Below are positions 1-6,985 of a stretch of 10,618 bases of DNA, piece after piece. The number at the start of each line of letters is the position of its first letter. Within the stretch, counting starts at the first letter, position 1. The stretch lies in contig JALUXR010000006.1 in NCBI GenBank assembly GCA_027013285.1, forward strand, positions 1 to 10,618. The letters run 5' to 3'. The notes under the pieces were generated by a model. That model was given only the letters and a program-made list of their open reading frames with translations. It was not told the DNA's origin and searched no databases. Source of the stretch: Candidatus Altimarinota bacterium. Its GTDB lineage: Bacteria > Patescibacteriota > Gracilibacteria > Absconditabacterales > Absconditicoccaceae. Both the position numbers and the translations under genes were made by a program.

Positions 1-163
1 GATGTTTATTTATAGTAGCAGCTGTTAAAAATTCTATTCCATCAAATTTAACTAAAATATTTCATTCAGCTTGTGGGGCTAAAAATCAACTTTGAAATCA
101 TATTTTTTTACCTTCCCATTCAAAATTCATTTCTTTCTTTTCTATTTTTAATTTTTCTATCAT
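1..163 (-). CDS. pnp: Polynucleotide phosphorylase, N-terminal fragment (runs off the window)
   Basis: Only the first 54 codons are present. Read with TGA as Gly, the protein has an FEWEGKK segment, then a 'SGFLAPQAEGNILVKFDG' stretch and 'FLTAAT'. This matches the start of PNPase, whose family pattern is roughly W-x-G-[KR]-x-L-x-x-E-T-G-x-[LM]-A-[RK]-Q-A-x-G-[AS]-V-x-V-x-[YF]-x-D. PNPase is a cytoplasmic phosphorolytic 3'-5' exoribonuclease of mRNA turnover; its first RNase PH-like domain begins here. Three TGA codons occupy glycine positions. The ATG at 163 leaves about nine residues before the FxxxW motif, as in other PNPases. The second ATG at 130 lies directly before FEW and has a weak purine-rich tract upstream, so it is an alternative start. 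The gene diverges from the metK leader. The match rests on a short stretch, so an RNase PH-type relative is not fully excluded. Confidence 0.72.
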
Positions 164-196
164 TAAGACTATTTATTAACTAAAATAATATAAAAT

Positions 197-224
197 AGCA
201 TAATGAAAAGCTAAGATTTATCAA
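197..224 (-). promoter_or_regulatory. Candidate pnp promoter
   Basis: On the minus strand a TTGATA -35-like box (224-219) and a TATGCT -10-like box (202-197) are separated by 16 bases, about 35 bases before the pnp start. The -10 box matches consensus at only four of six positions, and the whole region is AT-rich, so chance matches are likely. Confidence 0.3.
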
Positions 225-233
225 TAAAAAAAC

Positions 234-264
234 TTGAAAACAAATAAAATAAGTTTATTATAAT
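234..264 (+). promoter_or_regulatory. Candidate promoter of the metK leader
   Basis: TTGAAA (234-239) and a perfect TATAAT (259-264) sit just before the riboswitch aptamer, which starts at 288. The predicted transcription start, near 271, would place the aptamer at the very 5' end of the transcript, as expected. The 19-base spacer is longer than the usual 16-18, so the -35 assignment is less certain than the -10. Confidence 0.5.
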
Positions 265-287
265 ACACAATCATCAAAAAATATTGA

Positions 288-399
288 TGAACATATCAAG
301 AGTGAAGATGAGGGAATAGGCCCTATGATTCTTCCACCAGCCTGCATTTGCAAGGTGGTCCATCCTACCCAATTAAAAACATTGGGGAAGATATGTTCA
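288..399 (+). ncRNA. SAM-I (S-box) riboswitch aptamer
   Basis: S-adenosylmethionine-sensing leader of metK. P1 is a 10-bp stem, 288-297 with 390-399, followed by the conserved AAGAG joining segment. P2 (GAAGA pairing with UCUUC) encloses the kink-turn signature with GAGGGA and GGCCC. P3 pairs ACC-A-(G)-CC with GGUGGU (about 336-360). Its C-G and A-U pairs at the positions equivalent to C44-G58 and A45-U57 of the Thermoanaerobacter metF aptamer, which contact SAM, are kept, while the next outer pair is flipped to C-G, a compensated change. The unpaired A46 equivalent is G. P4 pairs CCCAAU with AUUGGG. The P2 loop UAGG can pair with CCUA between P3 and P4 to form the pseudoknot. Genomic context (metK next) agrees. 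The ligand class is inferred from structure and context. Confidence 0.88.
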
Positions 400-423
400 G
401 GTAAATTTATACTTGAATATATC
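390..423 (+). promoter_or_regulatory. Predicted antiterminator hairpin of the metK leader
   Basis: Bases 390-402 pair with 411-423 over 13 bp, with two G-U wobbles and an 8-base loop. The 5' arm contains the whole 3' strand of aptamer helix P1 (390-399), so P1 and this hairpin exclude each other, which is how SAM binding would be read out. The 3' arm reaches only the first base of the following terminator stem (C423), a smaller overlap than usual for SAM-I leaders. Confidence 0.6.
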
Positions 424-451
424 TTTCACTACAAAAGTGAAAGTTTTTTTT
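423..451 (+). terminator. Rho-independent terminator of the metK riboswitch
   Basis: CTTTCACT (423-430) pairs perfectly with AGTGAAAG (436-443), an 8-bp stem with a 5-base loop, followed directly by eight T residues (444-451). It sits between the aptamer and the metK start, 21 bases before the ATG. It is most simply the transcription-off element of the riboswitch. Confidence 0.8.
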
Positions 452-472
452 ATTTTAATATTTAAAAAAATT

Positions 473-1597
473 ATGAGAAATTATATTACTTCTGAATCTG
501 TAAGTTGTGGGCATCCTGATAAAGTATGTGATCAAATATCGGATGCAATTTTGGATGCTTGTTTGGCACAAGATCCTAATTCAAGAGTTGCTTGTGAAAC
601 TATGGTAACTACTTGAACTGTAATAGTTTCTTGAGAAATCACAACAAAAGCACAAGTAAATTATACTGAACTTGTAAGAAATACTATCAAAGAAATAGGT
701 TATAATGAACCAGAAGCTTGTTTCGATGGTGATGAAGTTTGAGTTCATTTACTTATAAATACACAGTCTCCAGATATTGCAATGTGAGTAGATACAGGTG
801 GTGCAGGTGATCAATGAATAATGTATGGTTATGCAACAAATGAAACTGAAAATTTTATGCCTTTACCAATAGATTTAGCACACAAACTTACAAACAAACT
901 AGAACAAGTAAGAAAAGAAAATATCTTACCATACTTACTTCCAGATGCAAAAAGTCAAGTAACTGTTGAATATAAAAATTGAAAACCACTTAGGGTAGAT
1001 ACAGTAGTTATTTCAAATCAACATAGAGAATCAGTAGATTTAGAAACTCTTAAAAAGTGAATATTAAAAGAAGTTATCCAACCTGTTTTATGAAACTTAC
1101 TTGACAATAAAACAATTTTACATATAAATCCAACCTGAAGATTTGTAATTTGAGGTCCAAAATGAGATTGTGGCCTTACTGGTAGAAAAATAATAGTAGA
1201 TACTTATGGTGGAGTTTGAAGACACGGATGAGGTGCCTTTTCTGGTAAAGATCCAAGTAAAGTAGATAGATCTTGAGCTTATATTGCAAGATATCTAGCA
1301 AAAAACATAGTAGCTAGTTGAGTTTGTGATAAATGTGAAATTCAAATAAGTTATGCAATATGAGTAGTCCAACCAACTTCTATTTATGTTGATTGCTTTG
1401 GGACTGAAAAAGTAGATATAGAAAAAATCATAAATGCTGTTAAAGATAATTTTGATTTATCACAAAATGGAATTATCAAAAAACTTGACCTTAAAAAACC
1501 TATCTTCAAAAAAACTGCTACTTGATGACATTTTGGTAGAAATGATGTAAGTTGGGAAAAACTTGATAGTATAAATATTTTTAAATCTTTAATATAA
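473..1597 (+). CDS. metK: S-adenosylmethionine synthetase
   Basis: Makes S-adenosylmethionine from methionine and ATP in the cytoplasm, releasing phosphate and diphosphate. The 374-aa product is slightly shorter than the usual 380-400. It has SESVSCGHPDKVCDQISDA at the N-terminus, with the catalytic His14 and Mg/ATP-binding Asp16. It also has the VDTGGAGDQGIMYGYA segment, INPTGRFVIGGPKGDCGLTGRK, and the P-loop-like [20 protein letters not shown] beginning at His251. Many of these glycines are encoded by TGA, so under the standard code the gene would appear shattered; the first in-frame TGA is at 614. The start at 473 gives the canonical MRNYITSESV beginning; an upstream in-frame TTG would add residues unlike the family. 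No Shine-Dalgarno site is evident. It is regulated by the SAM-I riboswitch directly upstream, and a 99-aa orphan gene follows after 4 bases. Confidence 0.97.
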
Positions 1598-1601
1598 AAA
1601 A

Positions 1602-1901
1602 ATGAAAGCACACGGAATTGATTTTGAAGAAAGATTCGTACCTCAAAAAAAACATAAAACTGCTATAGAAATTATGAGTCAAAAATGAAAATCTAATATG
1701 GAAAAACTTCAAGAATGGTTTGAAAATGAAAAAAAATATAATTGATTAATAGATGTAAAACTTGATACCTGATTATGATTTAAAAATGAAAATTTATATT
1801 GAAAAACAACAGAAGAAATAAAAGAAGAATATGCTTGAGAATTATTAAAAATAGCACTAGCAAAAAAAGAATGAAGATACAAAGAAATTAGTAATTTCTA
1901 A
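1602..1901 (+). CDS. Hypothetical 99-aa charged protein co-transcribed with metK
   Basis: I do not recognise this protein. The 99-aa product is rich in Lys and Glu, has no signal peptide or membrane segment, and looks soluble and mostly helical. An N-terminal basic stretch (residues 11-20, with PQKKHK) is followed by helix-like acidic and basic runs such as MEKLQEWFENEKKY (33-46) and TTEEIKEEYAGELLKIALAKKE (69-90, written here by its two halves TTEEIKEEYAG and ELLKIALAKKE). Seven of its eight glycines are TGA and one is GGA, so it is clearly read with the same altered code as its neighbours. It begins 4 bases after metK and is followed at once by a terminator, so it belongs to the SAM-riboswitch transcript. 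Function cannot be assigned; a link to methionine or SAM use is only guilt by association. Confidence 0.8.
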
Positions 1902-1927
1902 GCTCTACTTAATTGTAGAGTTTTTTT
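1901..1927 (+). terminator. Terminator of the metK operon
   Basis: CTCTAC (1903-1908) pairs with GTAGAG (1915-1920) around a 6-base loop, followed by seven T residues. It begins within the last stop codon of the 99-aa gene. The convergent PriA-like gene ends just beyond, at 1934. Confidence 0.82.
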
Positions 1928-1933
1928 ATAAAA

Positions 1934-2710
1934 TTATACCATCACAAAATTTAATTCTTGCACATTATAAAAAAACTTAATCTGTTTAGTTAGTTCTGGA
2001 AGATAATATCTAGGATTTTGTTGATTTTTATAATACCATTTGTATGGATCAAATACAAAAATAGATTTTAAATTCTTCCAATCCTGAAAAACTCAAGCAT
2101 GAGTTGTAAAAATATTTTTTACTTTTCCATTTTTTATATCCAAAAACATTTTCATTCTATACAAAGATGTTCAAGATACATTCAAAATTTCATATTTAAA
2201 ATTAATATTTTCTGAAAAATTATATAAAGTCCATAAATCTGGAAAAACAAATAAATTTTGTCATTTTTTAGGTATATAATCCTGAAAAAAAATATAATCA
2301 ACAAAATTAATACTATCATCTCACATTTTTAAATAATTTTTATAAGTATCAAAATTTTCATATCTCGAAATATATTCTCATTTTAAATCAATTTTCTTTT
2401 GTCTTTTAACTTCTGGTAAAATTAATTTCGAAATATGTTTTGTATCTTGAATATATAAATTAAAAAATTTAAAATACCAACTATACCAATAAGAACTAAT
2501 AAACTGTTGGAAAAAAATAGTATTTGCTGAAAATAAATTTCAAATATAACTAATTTCTCAAAATATTTCTTTACCCTGTCCTTTCTCTCATCTTATTAAA
2601 AAATAATCATTATTTATCTTTAGCAAATCTCAAATTAAAAACTTGTTTTCGGATTTTATAAGATAAGTAGCATCATATTTTGCATCTATATTCCAGATAT
2701 TATAAATCAT
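1934..2710 (-). CDS. PriA-like (primosomal N') protein lacking helicase motifs
   Basis: The 258-aa product resembles a stripped-down PriA. Residues 24-90 fit the N-terminal 3'-DNA-binding part: a basic GEKGQGKEIFG strand pair, then an aromatic-rich segment with SSYWYSWYFKFF, like the LARWLAEYYL stretch of PriA. Residues 153-245 follow the order of the helicase core. LFVFPDLWTLYNF takes the place of 'LLLVPEISLTPQ', then NVSGTS, and THAGVFQDWKNLKSIFVFD takes the place of 'TRSAIFAPFKNLGLIIVDEEH'. Next come KNQQNPRYYLPEL for 'KQ..-PRYHARD'. Full-length PriA is about 730 aa. No Walker A motif is present, and the DEEH box reads DPYK, so ATP hydrolysis is unlikely. The domain order is seen; the relationship is inferred from these motif alignments. 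It could load or anchor replication-restart proteins without motor activity. It is transcribed alone, divergent from pepA. Confidence 0.6.
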
Positions 2711-2721
2711 ACAGTTTATTA

Positions 2722-2749
2722 TTGATTTTTAAATTATTGATAATATAAT
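2722..2749 (+). promoter_or_regulatory. Candidate pepA promoter
   Basis: TTGATT (2722-2727) and a perfect TATAAT (2744-2749) are 16 bases apart, with the pepA ATG about 48 bases beyond. On the opposite strand a perfect TTGACA (2763-2758) could serve the PriA-like gene, but no good -10 lies at the right distance. A small GTTGT-CAAAA-ACAAC hairpin (2756-2770) covers the expected pepA transcription start. Confidence 0.48.
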
Positions 2750-2797
2750 AAGAAAGTTGTCAAAAACAACAAATGTTTTAACCAATAAAAAAGAAAA

Positions 2798-4195
2798 ATG
2801 AAAATAAATTTTACAAACAAAACAAATAAAAATACAATATATCTTATAATAAATGGAAAACACAAGATAAAAAATAAAGAATTACAAACATATATAAATC
2901 ATTATAAGTTTGAAAAATGAGAAGAATTTAAAATAGATAAGATAAATACAATTGAAAATAATAAAAAACATACAAATATTTTAATTTTCATAAAAAATGA
3001 GAAAAAATTATTAGAAAATATTGAAGATATTGTAGTTAAATTATGAAATGAAATAATAGCTACAAATGATAAATTTAATATGTCTTTTAAACTACTTAAA
3101 TTAAAAATTCAAACTCAAGAAATATTTATTGAACTATTAGCACAAAAATTATATAAATTTACAGATTTCAAAAAAAATAAAAGCAAATATAGCATAAATA
3201 TTGATTCTAATATAGATGAAGAAAAAATTAAAAATAAAATTGAAAGCATATATTTCGCAAGAAATTTAATGAATATGCCAGCAAACATACTAAATCCAGA
3301 AACTTATGAAGGAAAAATCAAAGAAACTTTCAAAAACAATAAAAATGTAAAAATAAAAGTAATAAAATGAAAAGAATTAGAAAAAATATGAGCAGGTGGT
3401 ATTTATGCTGTAGGAAAATGAAGTTCTTATGAACCAAGAATGATTATATTAGAATACAAAATAAATAAAGAAAATAAATTTAATGCTTTAATATGAAAAT
3501 GAGTAACTTTTGATTCAGGTGGATACAATATAAAACCTACTTGATATATGGAAGATATGCACTTAGATATGTGAGGTTCTGCAGTAGTTTTGTGAACATT
3601 CAAACATTTAGTAGAAACCTGATATCATAAAAACTTAATTTGTGCAGTGTGAATAGTAGAAAATTTAGTATCAGAAAAAGCATACTCCCCTACAGATATT
3701 ATCAAAATGTATAATTGAAAAACAGTTCAAATTTTCAATACAGATGCTGAATGAAGACTAGTTTTAGCTGATGTTCTGTCTTACATAGAAGATAAATACA
3801 AAATTAACAATATCTTTGATTTTGCTACACTTACTGGAGCCGCAGTAGTTGCTCTTGGTGAAGATATTAGTGTTATAGAATGAAGAGATGAGAAATTATT
3901 AAATAATATAAAAAAAATAAGTTGGGAGCTTAAAGAACCAACTTGGGAATTACCACTATTTAAAAAGTATAAAAATAAATTAAAAGCAAATTTTGCAGAT
4001 ATTTCAAATTGTAGCAAATCAAGATGAGCAGGAACTATTACAGCTTGATTATTTCTATCTGAATTTATCAAAAATAAAAATTGGGTACATTTCGATATAG
4101 CTTGACCTGAGATATCTGAAAATCATCCATTATACTGAACTTGAGGCTCAGGAGTTATAATTAGAACTTTAATTGAGATATTAAAGTCAGTTTAA
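2798..4195 (+). CDS. pepA: Leucyl aminopeptidase, M17 family (PepA type)
   Basis: A cytoplasmic two-metal exopeptidase that removes N-terminal residues from peptides, probably recycling amino acids in this reduced organism. The 465-aa product is somewhat shorter than E. coli PepA (503 aa). The catalytic half is intact: ARNLMNMPANILNP (154-167), the GKGVTFDSGGYNIKP block with metal ligands Lys234 and Asp239 and catalytic Lys246, Asp257 in MHLDMGGSA, and the family signature NTDAEGRLVL with Asp316, Glu318 and catalytic Arg320. Spacings between these residues equal those of E. coli K270, D275, K282, D293, D352, E354 and R356. The N-terminal 140 residues are Lys/Ile/Asn-rich and diverged, as is usual for the regulatory domain. 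Several motif glycines are TGA. The gene stands alone behind its own promoter, with its terminator about 250 bases downstream. Confidence 0.95.
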
Positions 4196-4445
4196 TTATA
4201 AAAATTATTCTAAAATTTTAAATTACTATTATTAAATTAAAACTAAATATATATTTTTGTAAACTTATAAAATATATTAAAATAAGGTCAATAATATCTA
4301 CTATATTTATAAAACTAAACAACAACAAATTAACTTAACAACTTGAAATAGTAAATAAATTTATTATCTATGATAAGCATAGGGTTAGAGAAATAAAAAA
4401 AATCTGTTTCTCATAGAACAGACTCTAATCTAACATAATATAAAT
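4196..4445. other. Convergent intergenic stretch, no gene seen
   Basis: This stretch lies between the end of pepA (+) and the minus-strand terminator near 4395, and is very AT-rich. I see no ORF of useful size in either direction and no tRNA-like fold. A perfect small hairpin (CTATG-ATAAG-CATAG, 4368-4382) and several short complementary segments occur from 4368 onward. Because the plus-strand terminator comes only at 4446-4483, this would be an unusually long pepA 3' UTR or could hide a small RNA. Confidence 0.5.
4395..4422 (-). terminator. Terminator of the pilin-like/391-aa unit (minus strand)
   Basis: Read on the minus strand, TCTGTT (4422-4417) pairs with AACAGA (4408-4403) around an 8-base loop, followed by eight T residues (4402-4395). 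It lies 60 bases past the stop of the 391-aa gene and is a standard intrinsic terminator. Confidence 0.75.
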
Positions 4446-4483
4446 AACTAGAGTATAGATTTTCCTTAACTCTGGTTTTTTTT
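4446..4483 (+). terminator. Terminator facing pepA (plus strand)
   Basis: AACTAGAGT (4446-4454) pairs with ACTCTGGTT (4469-4477) over 9 bp with one G-U pair and a 14-base loop, and the T tract runs through 4483. It reaches the stop codon of the convergent 391-aa gene, so plus- and minus-strand transcripts overlap by roughly 90 bases. Confidence 0.6.
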
Positions 4484-5657
4484 AAAATCAAAAGAAATAT
4501 TTTAAGTAAGAAAATAATAAATAAATTATTATCATAGATAATATAGATAAAAACAGTGATTTTCTAGATAAAAATTTTCAAATAGAGAATATAAATCATA
4601 AAGATGAGATATTTAATAATATGTAATATATAGACAATTGATCTGAAACTGATGCACTTTCCAAAACAACTTTATATATTAAAAATATAGAATATTCTAT
4701 AATTAAAAATATTATAATAAAATGAATAAAATTAAAGATATCTTCCCTTTTTATATAATTAAGCTCATATTTCTTTAAAAATTCTCTAAATATAAGTTTC
4801 ATATTAATTCAAAACCTTCAAAAAATTTTATAATACAACACTTCATACCATGGAAATCAAAATTCTTTCGTATCTATTTTTTCTAATGATTTAGCTCTTT
4901 GAACTTTTTGATAAACTTTATACTCTCTTACAATATCTATTTCTGATATAACAATATCCTTAGAAGAATTAATATCTTCTTTTTTCTTATAATCAAAATA
5001 TTTATCATATAATGTCTCTGCAAGCTCTATAGCTTCCTTATATACTCAAGCCAACTTAAAAGTATTTGTAGTATTTCTATACTTTAATAAGTCACCAACT
5101 GCATTTTCAAGTTTTAATGATATATTAGGCTCTACTTTTTTAGCTTCAGGAAGAAACTCTTTCATCTCTAATATAAAATCATTTATATCTTTTTTAAATT
5201 CTACTATTTTTTTCTGATTACCACCAAAAGTATTATCTCATTCATTTTTTTTATCTCATCATTTTTTATTTTTAATACTTTCTTGTTTATCTTTTTTTTC
5301 TTTAAGTAACTTATCTAAAACTATCTTTAATTTCTCTTCCGATATTTCTCTTCAATAAGGTTTTATATATTTTATATTTGTAATGCCAAAAGTATTATCA
5401 AAATAATCGAATGCATCTCTTATTTGTCATTCTACAGAAAAAATAATATTAGCAGAAACTTCATCTTTAAATATTCCAACTTCATAAATATTTCATAATA
5501 ATTGTTCTTTATGTTCATGAAAAGACATAACAACAATTGAAAAAGACGATAGTAATGGTTTTATAACTTCTTCTGGGAAAGTTGTAAATCATACTATTTT
5601 TTTATTTTCTTCTCAATTTTCTTTTTTTATACTTCTAATTCCTTTGAATACAAACAT
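4482..5657 (-). CDS. Unknown 391-aa protein with C-terminal membrane anchor, partner of the pilin-like gene
   Basis: I do not recognise this family. The 391-aa product starts with a soluble domain (1-120) containing VIKPLLSSFSIVVMSFHEH and an acidic/basic end. A Lys/Gly/Asp-rich low-complexity linker follows (about 117-150, with KKGGDKKNEGDNTFGG). A helical region (150-250) includes AVGDLLKYRNTTNTFKLAGVY and KEAIELAETLYDKY. The C-terminus has three hydrophobic helices (about 308-331, 339-360 and 366-389). Part of this could be taken for a separate 68-aa ORF, but the frame is continuous when TGA is Gly. It begins 13 bases after the pilin-like gene and shares its promoter and terminator. The layout suggests a cytoplasmic domain tethered to the membrane, perhaps acting on the pilin-like protein. 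No enzyme motif is visible, and the start lacks a clear Shine-Dalgarno site. Confidence 0.85.
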
Positions 5658-5670
5658 ATAAGTATAAATA

Positions 5671-6114
5671 TTAACTAAAAATTTGTGATATTAAACTCAT
5701 AACTAATTTAATTATAACATATCAACTTGTGAGTATAATAACTCATAATATTAAACTTAAAAATCTTTTCTTTGCTTTTGCTAATTTATCCTCTCAACTA
5801 AAATTTCATAACAATAACATACCATTATAAATGATTAAAATAAGAGCAATAGCTAATCATATAAATCATAACCATTGTATATAACCATTAGAATGTCATT
5901 TTATACTTGTAAGTGTTCAATTTACTCATTTAGTATAATTTCATGTATCCAATGCAGTATCTTGAATATCACTATCATGTAAAGCACTTATAATCTGATT
6001 AGGTTTAGTATCCCATTTACTAGTAGTATCTCATTTACTAGTAGCAAAAACATTTGAAGTTCAAAAAAATATTAAACAAAAAGATAACAACAAGAATAAT
6101 ATTTTTTTGAACAT
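5671..6114 (-). CDS. Secreted VirB2/TrbC-type pilin-like membrane protein
   Basis: The 147-aa product has a clear signal peptide: Lys3-Lys4, a hydrophobic core, and a cleavage site after NVFA (Ala24). A Thr/Ser/Asn-rich segment (25-77) follows. The first hydrophobic helix is YIQWLGFIGLAIALILIIYN (78-97), then a short charged loop GEDKLAKAKKR (107-117), and the second helix is FLSLILGVIILTSGYVIIKL (118-137). Signal peptide, short polar ectodomain, and two hydrophobic helices joined by a basic cytoplasmic loop are the layout of VirB2/TrbC-type T4SS pilins and of the related pilin-like proteins common in candidate phyla. The family call is inferred from layout and not from a diagnostic motif. 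The start of the mature chain carries an 18-base tandem duplication. It heads a two-gene unit with the 391-aa protein, under a consensus promoter. Confidence 0.72.
6007..6042 (-). repeat. 18-bp tandem duplication in the pilin-like gene
   Basis: Two adjacent 18-base copies (6025-6042 and 6007-6024) encode TSKGDT and TSKWDT, the first twelve residues of the predicted mature protein. They differ at one base, which turns a TGA (Gly here) into TGG (Trp). It is a recent in-frame duplication by appearance. Confidence 0.85.
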
Positions 6115-6148
6115 AACAATTATATAAAAATCATAAAAATACCTCAAT

Positions 6149-6176
6149 ATTATATATTTTATTATTATTTTGTCAA
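6149..6176 (-). promoter_or_regulatory. Consensus sigma-70-type promoter of the pilin-like unit
   Basis: On the minus strand TTGACA (6176-6171) and TATAAT (6154-6149), both perfect, are 16 bases apart. The transcription start would fall near 6142, about 28 bases before the pilin-like ATG. The -35 box lies inside the last codons of the L9 gene and the spacer contains its stop codon, so the pilin unit can be expressed apart from the recA-rplI operon. Confidence 0.72.
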
Positions 6177-6617
6177 AACTTTTAATTCAAGAGATACCTT
6201 TTTTCAATCAATTTTAACAAAAAATTCATAGTTTCAAACCTTAGATACTTTCTTTTCTGGAAAATCAATTTCCCTATTTTCAAACTTAACCTTATGAGTA
6301 GAAACCATTTGAGATTGAATATGTCTTATATCTATTTTTTCATATAAATGCCCATCTGGAGATGTTTGCACCTTTATCTCTAATCAGCTACCTTTTATAG
6401 TATTTACAGCCTCATGTTTTCTCTTATCTATCTCTATATTTTCTTGCCTTTGTTTTTCTTGTTTTTTCTCCCATGCTTTTATAGTTTTTTTATCAGCCAT
6501 TTTTGCTTCTCATTTTTTAGACAAAACATTTCTAAACATAGCATCTGAAACATCTACAAGCTGTCATTTTCATCCAATTCAAGCAACATCTTTCAATAAT
6601 AATACTTTTATTTTCAT
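6165..6617 (-). CDS. rplI: Large-subunit ribosomal protein bL9
   Basis: bL9 binds 23S rRNA near the L1 stalk and extends away from the ribosome. The 150-aa product has the usual length. Its N-terminal domain shows MKIKVLLLKDVAGIGGKGQLVDV and FRNVLSKKGEA, equal to the family's 'VILL.DV..LGKKGDVVEV..GYARNFLIPKG.A', although the GYARN motif is altered to DAMFRN. A long Lys/Glu/Gln helix (about 42-70) joins it to the C-terminal domain, with TIKGSGLEIKVQTSPDGHLYEKI (73-95) and a final KVSLELKVLTK. Glycines at the start (13, 16, 18) are TGA. It is the last gene of the recA group, 40 bases after the SufT-like gene, with no terminator seen before the pilin promoter. Some candidate-phylum lineages are reported to lack L9, so its presence may help place the genome. 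Confidence 0.92.
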
Positions 6618-6657
6618 TTCTAATTTTTTATAAATTAAACTAAACTTCACAAATATT

Positions 6658-6960
6658 TTATTGCATCAAAAACATTTCTTTTATGTCTTCATCTTTTATC
6701 ATCTCTGGAGACCAATTTGGTTCAAAAGTAGTTTCTATTTCAACATTACTTTCAGGATATTTTTCTTGAATAGAATTTTGTATCATATCAATAATCATAT
6801 CTCACATCGGACAAGCAGGTGAAGTAAATGTTATTAACAATTTAACATTATTTCAATCAACTTCTATGTTATAAACTAACCCCATATTCCAAATATCTAA
6901 AATAGGAATCTCTGGATCGTATATGGTTTTCAATATATCTATTATATTTTCTTTTATCAT
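6658..6960 (-). CDS. SufT/MIP18 (DUF59) family iron-sulfur assembly protein
   Basis: A 100-aa single-domain protein of the MIP18/SufT/PaaD family, which helps insert Fe-S clusters into target proteins. It shows DPEIPILDIWNMGLVYNIEV (15-34), matching the family's 'DPEI..I.DLGLVY.I.V', then LLITFTSPACPMGDM (41-55) with the conserved Cys50. The C-terminal half has VEIETTFEPNWSPEMI, equivalent to 'V.V.....P.W....M'. Family members act as cluster carriers or adaptors in the cytoplasm. Here no other suf or isc gene is in view. It sits between a small membrane protein (25-base gap) and rplI (40-base gap), in the recA group. The target protein cannot be told from context. Confidence 0.88.
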
Positions 6961-6985
6961 AAAACAACTTTACTAAATAAATTTT

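Noticed and set aside
413..616. metK starting upstream at 413 and ending at 616
   Set aside because: The 413 start would translate the terminator and U tract of the riboswitch, and the 'stop' near 614-616 is a TGA at a conserved glycine. The canonical MetK N-terminus begins at 473.
1384..1611. Minus-strand ORF within metK
   Set aside because: It is antisense to the conserved C-terminal part of metK, with no family resemblance. The same holds for the minus-strand ORF at 3781-4071, antisense to the pepA active site.
4368..4483. A riboswitch or attenuator on the plus strand
   Set aside because: Alternative pairings exist, but no plus-strand gene lies downstream to be regulated, and the elements are explained by two convergent terminators. 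It is kept only as a lower-interest finding.
4596..4802. A separate 68-aa small membrane protein on the minus strand
   Set aside because: It is the in-frame C-terminal part of the 391-aa gene. Reading TGA as Gly joins it without interruption to the upstream sequence and extends it to a TAA at 4482.
6115..6200. A fusion of L9 with the pilin-like protein
   Set aside because: It arises only if one A is miscounted in the A-rich run near 6190. The correct frame ends in a TAA at 6165-6167 with a typical L9 C-terminus.
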